The translations under genes and the position numbers were made by a program. DNA of 18,414 nt from CAVPCY01 sp963702525 (lineage in GTDB: Bacteria; Actinomycetota; Coriobacteriia; Anaerosomatales; PHET01), in assembly GCA_963702525.1 (NCBI GenBank), contig CAVPCY010000023.1:1-18414 (forward strand), written 5' to 3'. Shown piece by piece: positions 14,331 through 18,414 of the stretch. The notes beneath the pieces are model-generated. The model made no database searches and had not been told where the DNA came from. It worked only from the letters and a program-made list of their open reading frames with translations. Positions within the stretch are counted from its first letter, which is position 1; the number at the start of each line of letters is the position of its first letter.

Positions 14331-14813
14331 CTACGTCCCCTGCTTCGCCGTGAGCGAGTCGATCTCGAAGCACAACGCCGAGAAGCTCTTGAGGCGGTCG
14401 TCCAGCTTCCACGGCCGAGAGGCCCAGTAGCCCTCCGGGTCGTCCTCGAGGTGGTTCACCAGGGTGTGGATGGCGTGCAGCTTCTCGGCGGGGTCGGTCA
14501 CGACGCGCATCGGCCCGAACATGACGACCGACCGGTACGGGTGCTCGCACTCGCCTTGCGTGTAGCCGCTCTCGGCGACGACCGTCGCACACGCCCGCGG
14601 GTCGGCGGCGATCATGTCGAGCTTGCGGCCGTCGTGCGCCACGTGGAAGTAGAGTCGCCGTGCATCCGCGTCGTAGCCGTAGCTGAGCGTCACGGCGTAC
14701 GGGCCGTCCTCGCCTGAGAGCGCGATCGTCGTGTAGGCGCCATCCCGAAGAATGCGCTCGATCTCGGCGGCATCGGTGATCTCGCGGTCGGTGCGGCGCA
14801 GGTGGTACTGCAT
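14331..14813 (-). CDS. Pyridoxamine 5'-phosphate oxidase-family protein, Nim-like
   Basis: This 160-residue FMN-binding protein belongs to the pyridoxamine-phosphate-oxidase-like split-barrel family. It most resembles the nitroimidazole-resistance (Nim) group. The visible signature is MQYHLRRTDREITD, then YTTIALSGEDGPYAVTLSYG, LYFHVAHDGRKLDMIAADP and YRSVVMFGPMRVV. Members reduce or bind nitro compounds, but most chromosomal homologues have no proven role. The ATG at 14813 is preferred over a TTG six codons upstream because GGAAGG precedes it. It converges with the GyrI-like gene, with only nine bases between the stop codons. Confidence 0.9.
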   Translation of the reverse strand: MQYHLRRTDREITDAAEIERILRDGAYTTIALSGEDGPYAVTLSYGYDADARRLYFHVAHDGRKLDMIAADPRACATVVAESGYTQGECEHPYRSVVMFGPMRVVTDPAEKLHAIHTLVNHLEDDPEGYWASRPWKLDDRLKSFSALCFEIDSLTAKQGT

Positions 14814-14953
14814 GGCGTGGATCCCTTCCAAGCGGTCTTGTTCGCTACGACCCTAGCGCACCTCGGCAAAGCGTGCCGCGATGCGGGTATGCTTCCCACA
14901 CGGCACCGCACAGCCGAAGCGCCCGGCGCCTCGGCCGAGGAATCGAGACAGGA

Positions 14954-15958
14954 ATGGCAAACGACGACATGCCCGGCGCCAGCACAGCACGCGTCGGACT
15001 GGGTGACGACTCGCGGCTCGTGCGCTACGACAACATCCTCGACCAATGCGGCGACGTCGAGCATCCCACGCCCATCGTGCGCCTCAACCGCGTGCTCCCC
15101 AACCCGGACGTCGCGCTCTACGTGAAGTGCGAGTGGGAGAACCCGTTCGGCTCGATCAAGGACCGCACCGCGAAGTGGCTCATCAACGGCCTGCTCGAGC
15201 GCGGCGAGCTCCAGGGCAAGACGCTGATCGAGGCGACCTCGGGCAACACCGGCATCGCACTCGCGGCGATCTGCTCGCTCATCGGCGTGCCCATGGTCGC
15301 CACCGCGCCGCACGTGCTCTCTCCCGAGAAGACCGCGCTGCTGCGCGCGTTCGGCGCCGACGTGCGCTTCACCTCACCCGACGAGTGCGTCGACAAGCAC
15401 CCGATGGACGCCGCGTTCCAGCTCGCCGAGCGGATCATCGCCGAGAACCCCGGGCAGTACGTCATGCCCAACCAGTACGACAACCCCGACAACGCGCGCG
15501 CCCACTACGAGTCGACCGGCCCGGAGATCTGGAAGCAGACGCAAGGGCAGATCGCGTACTTCTTCGCGGGCATGGGCACGTGCGGGACGGTCGTGGGCAC
15601 GGGGCGCTTCCTCAAGGAGCAGAACCCCGACGTCAAGATCATCGCCATCGAGCCGGTGCCCGGGCACCACATCTCCGGCCTCAAGAACATGGTGGAGACC
15701 GCCGTGCCGGGCAACCTCGACCGCTCGGTGCTCGACGAGATCGTCTACGTCGACGACGAGATGACCGACGAAGCAGCGCGGCGCCTCTACCGCGAGGAGT
15801 CGCTGCAGGTGGGGCCGTCGGCCGCCGCGATCACCGCCGGTGCGATCAAGTATCTGAGCGAACCCGGCCGCGCTGGCATCGCAGTTTCGATCGCGCCAGA
15901 CAGCGGGCAGAAGGCCACGAGCTACCTCAACGAGATCCTCGGCGAGGACGAGGAGTAG
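14954..15958 (+). CDS. Cysteine synthase/cystathionine beta-synthase family PLP enzyme
   Basis: This 334-residue cytoplasmic enzyme is of the fold-type II PLP family that makes cysteine or related thioethers. The PLP lysine is Lys69 in FGSIKDRTAKW. The substrate-binding loop is ATSGNTGIALAAI (about 94-106), and the glycine-rich phosphate loop is GMGTCGTVVGTGRFLKE. The C-terminal part (VGPSAAAITAGAIKYL) resembles cystathionine beta-synthases and CysK/CysM. Which substrate is used cannot be told from sequence. The ATG at 14954 is chosen because the conserved part follows and GAGGA lies upstream; the frame is open back to 14873. The metallo-hydrolase gene starts one base after its stop, so they form a pair. 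Confidence 0.92.
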   Translation: MANDDMPGASTARVGLGDDSRLVRYDNILDQCGDVEHPTPIVRLNRVLPNPDVALYVKCEWENPFGSIKDRTAKWLINGLLERGELQGKTLIEATSGNTGIALAAICSLIGVPMVATAPHVLSPEKTALLRAFGADVRFTSPDECVDKHPMDAAFQLAERIIAENPGQYVMPNQYDNPDNARAHYESTGPEIWKQTQGQIAYFFAGMGTCGTVVGTGRFLKEQNPDVKIIAIEPVPGHHISGLKNMVETAVPGNLDRSVLDEIVYVDDEMTDEAARRLYREESLQVGPSAAAITAGAIKYLSEPGRAGIAVSIAPDSGQKATSYLNEILGEDEE

Positions 15959-15959
15959 C

Positions 15960-16632
15960 GTGGCGCCGCGCATCACCCGGCTCGAGCTGGGCAAGGGCAA
16001 CTTCGGCGTCAACGCCTACCTCGTCACGACCGATGTCGGCCACGTGCTCGTCGACACCGGGATGCGCGGCCAGCGCAAGATCATCGCCGAGAAGCTCGCG
16101 GCCGCCAGCGTCACGCCCGAGTCGCTCAAGCTCATCGTCATCACGCATGGCGACATGGACCACATCGGCAGCGCCGCGTACCTGAGCCGCGAGTTCGGCG
16201 CGCCCATCGCGATGAGCCCGGGCGACATCGGGATGACGCGCGACGGCGACATGTTCTCGGGGCGCACGAGCGGCAATCGCGCTGCTGCGCGGCGTGATGC
16301 GGCTCGCGCTGCGCCTGCCGGCCGAGGACCGCTTCGTCCCCGACATCGAGCTGGCCGAGGACGCCGACCTCGCCGAGTACGGCCTCGCCGGAGTTCGCGT
16401 GTTGAAGCTCGCGGGGCACTCGTCGGGCTCGGTGGCGCTGCTCTTCGAGGACGGGTCGCTCATCTGCGGCGACCTGCTCGAGAACCGCTCGGCGCCCAAG
16501 CTCGGCTCGATCATGGACGACGTGCCCGCCGCCAAGCGCAGCATGGAGCGGCTGCGTGGGCTGGAGCCTCGCACGGTCTACCCGGGCCACGGCGCGCCGT
16601 TCGACTTCGCGGAGTTGGGGCCGCTGGACTAG
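15960..16632 (+). CDS. Metallo-beta-lactamase-fold hydrolase, frameshifted
   Basis: A protein of about 223 residues is rebuilt from two frames. The first (15960 to about 16268) has NAYLVTTDVGHVLVDTG and the metal motif ITHGDMDHIGSA. The second (about 16273-16632) has AIALLRGVMRLALRLP, then AGHSSGSVALLF, ICGDLLENR and YPGHGAPF, giving the remaining metal ligands His, Asp and His. The first motif is H-x-D-x-D-H where canonical members have H-x-H-x-D-H. One extra base (or two missing) near 16266-16275 joins the halves. It starts at GTG one base after the cysteine synthase-like stop, using the GAGGAG within that gene's end. The substrate is unknown; a sulfur-related thioester is possible. Confidence 0.85.
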
Positions 16633-16635
16633 CGG

Positions 16636-17056
16636 CTACAGCGCCCGCATGCGGTTGTTGCGCGGGTTGTGCTCGACCTCGGCCAGCCCGAGCGCCTCGA
16701 GCAGCGGCGGCATGTACATCCCGAACCGGCCGCGCAGCCCCTTCTTCAGCGCCGTACCACCCGCCCACCGGGTTGTCCGCCGAGCGCGCCCACGCCTCGA
16801 CGGTTCCCTCGGCGGCCGGCTTCTGCTCGTCCGCGCTGCCGAGAGGTACCCAGTCGCCGCGCTCCTTGAGCATCGCGTGCAGGTCCTCGATGGCGCGCAG
16901 CTGGTAGCCGAGCATCGTCTTGCCGACGACGCAGACGATCGCGGGCGGGTCGGCCGACTCGTCGCGGTACATCTCGTACTGGGACGATCCGCTGGGCGTG
17001 CTGAGGACCCACGGGTCCTCGCGGGTGCCCGAGCCGGTTGCAGGCACGTTCGGCAT
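16636..17056 (-). CDS. DUF6855-like protein, frameshifted
   Basis: A protein of about 139 residues begins MPNVPATGSGTREDPWVLST and continues SSQYEMYRDESADPPAIVCV and ERGDWVPLGSADEQKPAAEG, then DNPVGGWYG. After that the frame turns Ala/Arg-rich, while the next frame reads LKKGLRGRFGMYMPPLLEAL and HNPRNNRMRAL, ending at 16636. Removing one base near 16746-16757 gives a continuous protein, which matches the DUF6855 pattern as I recall it. The family has no known function. It is probably cytoplasmic, with no signal peptide. A GAGGAGCC ribosome site precedes the ATG. It converges on the hydrolase with three bases between stops and lies 81 bp downstream of the MFS gene on the same strand. Confidence 0.78.
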
Positions 17057-17137
17057 AGGTGGCTCCTCGGTGTCGTCGCGTGCGTACTCGGTGTGTACCC
17101 ACAGTCGGCGCGCGCCGAAGCGGCGACCCGTACTGCC

Positions 17138-18385
17138 CTAGTGCGAGGCCTCGCCGGTGGCCGCGGGCTTCTCGTTCATGCCCCGCATCGACGGGGTGAA
17201 GATCGCCCAGATCACGACGAAGGCCGACACGACCGCCCCCACGGCGAACGTCGCCGTCAGCGCCGTACGCCTTGATCAGGAAGCCGGCTGCGACGTAGCC
17301 GACGGGGTACAACGCGTACTCGAACGCGAAGATCATCGCGAGGGCACGGCCGCGCATCTCCTCGGCGGTCCGCTCTTGGTAGACGACGTTGACGATGGGG
17401 TTGACGGGGCCGGTGAGGAATCCCCCGACTGCCATCACGACGAGCTGCGCCCAATATGGAGGCGAGAACGCGTAGACCGCCGCCACGAGTGTCGCGGAGG
17501 CAAGCCCCGTGATGAACGCCAGCCGCCGTGGCAGCCGCTTGCCAAATGCGCTGTAGGCGAGGGCGCCGACGATTCCCGCCCCCGAGAACACCATGAACAG
17601 CACGCCGAGCGCCCGCGGCTGGTCGAGCCGCTCGTAGACGACGGGAAGCACCACGCCCACCACCGAGTAGACCAGGGTGAACGTGATCGTCGAGAGCGCC
17701 GCGGTCGAGCGGATCGCGGGCTCGCTCCAGACGAACCGCAGGCCGTCGAGCCCGTCGGCGAACCAGTGCTTGTCGGAATGGACCTTGGGCGGCGGGGTCG
17801 GCATGCAGGCGGTACCGACGAGCAACGCCGACAGCGCGAAGCCGAGGAACATCGCCCAGAACGAAGCCTCGGCGCCGACTGTGCTGATGAGCAGACCGGC
17901 GACGCCGGGCCCGATGAGCCACGCCAGACCCCACACCGCCTCGTGCACGCCGTTGACTCGCTCGAGGTCCAGATTCGCCCGCTTGGCAACGTCAGGCAGC
18001 ATCGCCTCACGCGCGGTGACCCCCACGGGGTCGAAGGTGGCGCCGATCACCGACGCGACCAGCACCAGCGGATACGTCAGCACCCCGATCAGCGCGGCGA
18101 CCGGAATCATCGCCGCCGAGACCGCCGAGAAGACATCGGAGCCCACGCTCGTGCGCTGCCGGCCGAGCCGGTCGATGATCACGCCGCTGGCAAGCGACGC
18201 GACGAGCATCGGCACCGCCCCGGCCGCGACGACGATGCCGGCGGCGGCCGGGTCGTTGGTGAGCTGCAGCGTCAGCCACGGCAGCGCGATCGAGCCACGC
18301 CGTTGCCGGTGCCGGCGATCAGGGTCGCGGCCTCGAGGGCGAGAAAGGGCAAGAAGTCCCGGCGCTTCTCGGCAGGCGCGGTCAT
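17138..18385 (-). CDS. MFS exporter, MFS_3/EntS type, two frameshifts
   Basis: A 12-helix major facilitator of about 415 residues, a likely proton-driven exporter, can be rebuilt from three segments. The N-terminus (18385 to about 18297) reads MTAPAEKRRDFLPFLALEAA and GTGNGVA. After one missing base near 18295 it continues SIALPWLTLQLTNDP, SGVIIDRLGRQRTSVGSDVF and DPVGVTAREAMLPDVAKRAN. The latter is the motif of the EntS-like MFS_3 group. Near 17257-17268 one extra base diverts the end; the next frame gives LTATFAVGAVVSAFVVIWAI and a stop at 17138. Its ATG overlaps the stop of an upstream minus-strand frame (ATGA). The substrate is unknown. Confidence 0.85.
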
Positions 18386-18414
18386 CGAGACTCGATCCGC
18401 GTCATGATCGCCGA
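18382..18414 (-). CDS. Possible 3' end of an upstream gene coupled to the MFS exporter
   Basis: A minus-strand frame open at the window edge reads SAIMTRIESR and stops at TGA 18384..18382, overlapping the MFS ATG as ATGA. Only ten codons are visible. The coupling pattern suggests a real gene, for example a regulator of the exporter, but this cannot be told here. Confidence 0.35.
   Translation of the reverse strand, partial: SAIMTRIESR

Noticed and set aside
15046..16185. Plus-strand open frame overlapping the cysteine synthase-like gene
   Set aside because: It is a +1 shadow, rich in Arg and Pro. The PLP-enzyme frame has all expected motifs.
17157..18407. Long plus-strand open frame opposite the MFS gene
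   Set aside because: The product is dominated by Arg, Gly, Asp and His with no hydrophobic or domain pattern. The minus strand carries a clear 12-helix transporter, so this is an antisense artefact of high GC.
1..18414. CRISPR array, tRNA/rRNA genes, insertion sequences or phage genes
   Set aside because: No regularly spaced repeats, tRNA-like cloverleaf segments, transposase or integrase motifs, or terminal inverted repeats were seen on either strand by eye.

Overview
This window is high-GC bacterial chromosomal DNA that is almost entirely coding. It carries actinobacterial hallmarks: GTG starts, weak or absent Shine-Dalgarno sequences at some genes, one apparently leaderless promoter, and hairpins without U-tracts. 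The protein set (HD-GYP with GAF domains, NifX-like protein, Nim-like PNPOx protein, HemG-like flavodoxin, flavin reductase) would suit an anaerobic or microaerobic member of the Actinomycetota, perhaps near Coriobacteriia. That placement is an inference from gene content and style only. No tRNA, rRNA, CRISPR array, insertion sequence, integrase or phage gene was recognised, so it reads as core or ordinary accessory chromosome, not an island.

Layout. 1-950: the edge of an unknown minus-strand gene, a 73-residue membrane protein and a YobA/DUF3221-like lipoprotein. 950-3077 (minus): an OmpR-family response regulator and its sensor kinase, overlapping by 8 bp. 3273-4148 (minus): a zinc-ribbon membrane protein and a four-helix membrane protein. 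4245-6466 (plus): a PH-like membrane protein coupled to an acyltransferase-3 protein, then a beta-carbonic anhydrase. 6499-11753 (minus): a NifX-like protein, an Ala/Glu-rich helical protein, a large membrane HD-GYP c-di-GMP phosphodiesterase, a DUF4352 lipoprotein, a parvulin and a small membrane protein. 11951-12454 (plus): an isoprenylcysteine methyltransferase-like protein. 12465-14813: a flavin/redox neighbourhood (flavin reductase-like, HemG-like flavodoxin, GyrI-like, Nim-like PNPOx). 14954-16632 (plus): a cysteine synthase-like enzyme followed directly by a metallo-beta-lactamase-fold hydrolase. 16636-18385 (minus): a DUF6855-like protein and an MFS exporter whose start overlaps the stop of a gene beyond the edge.

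Two observations stand out. First, seven genes are interrupted by nine apparent single-frame shifts, two of them at the same 12-base string. This points to consensus errors in the assembly more than to decay, so coordinates of those genes should be read as reconstructed. Second, the HD-GYP gene is preceded by a near-consensus sigma-28 (FliA/WhiG-type) promoter, which would tie c-di-GMP turnover to a motility or developmental regulon. I did not find evidence of a wholly new multi-gene system. Most of the rest are recognisable families plus a few small proteins of unknown role.
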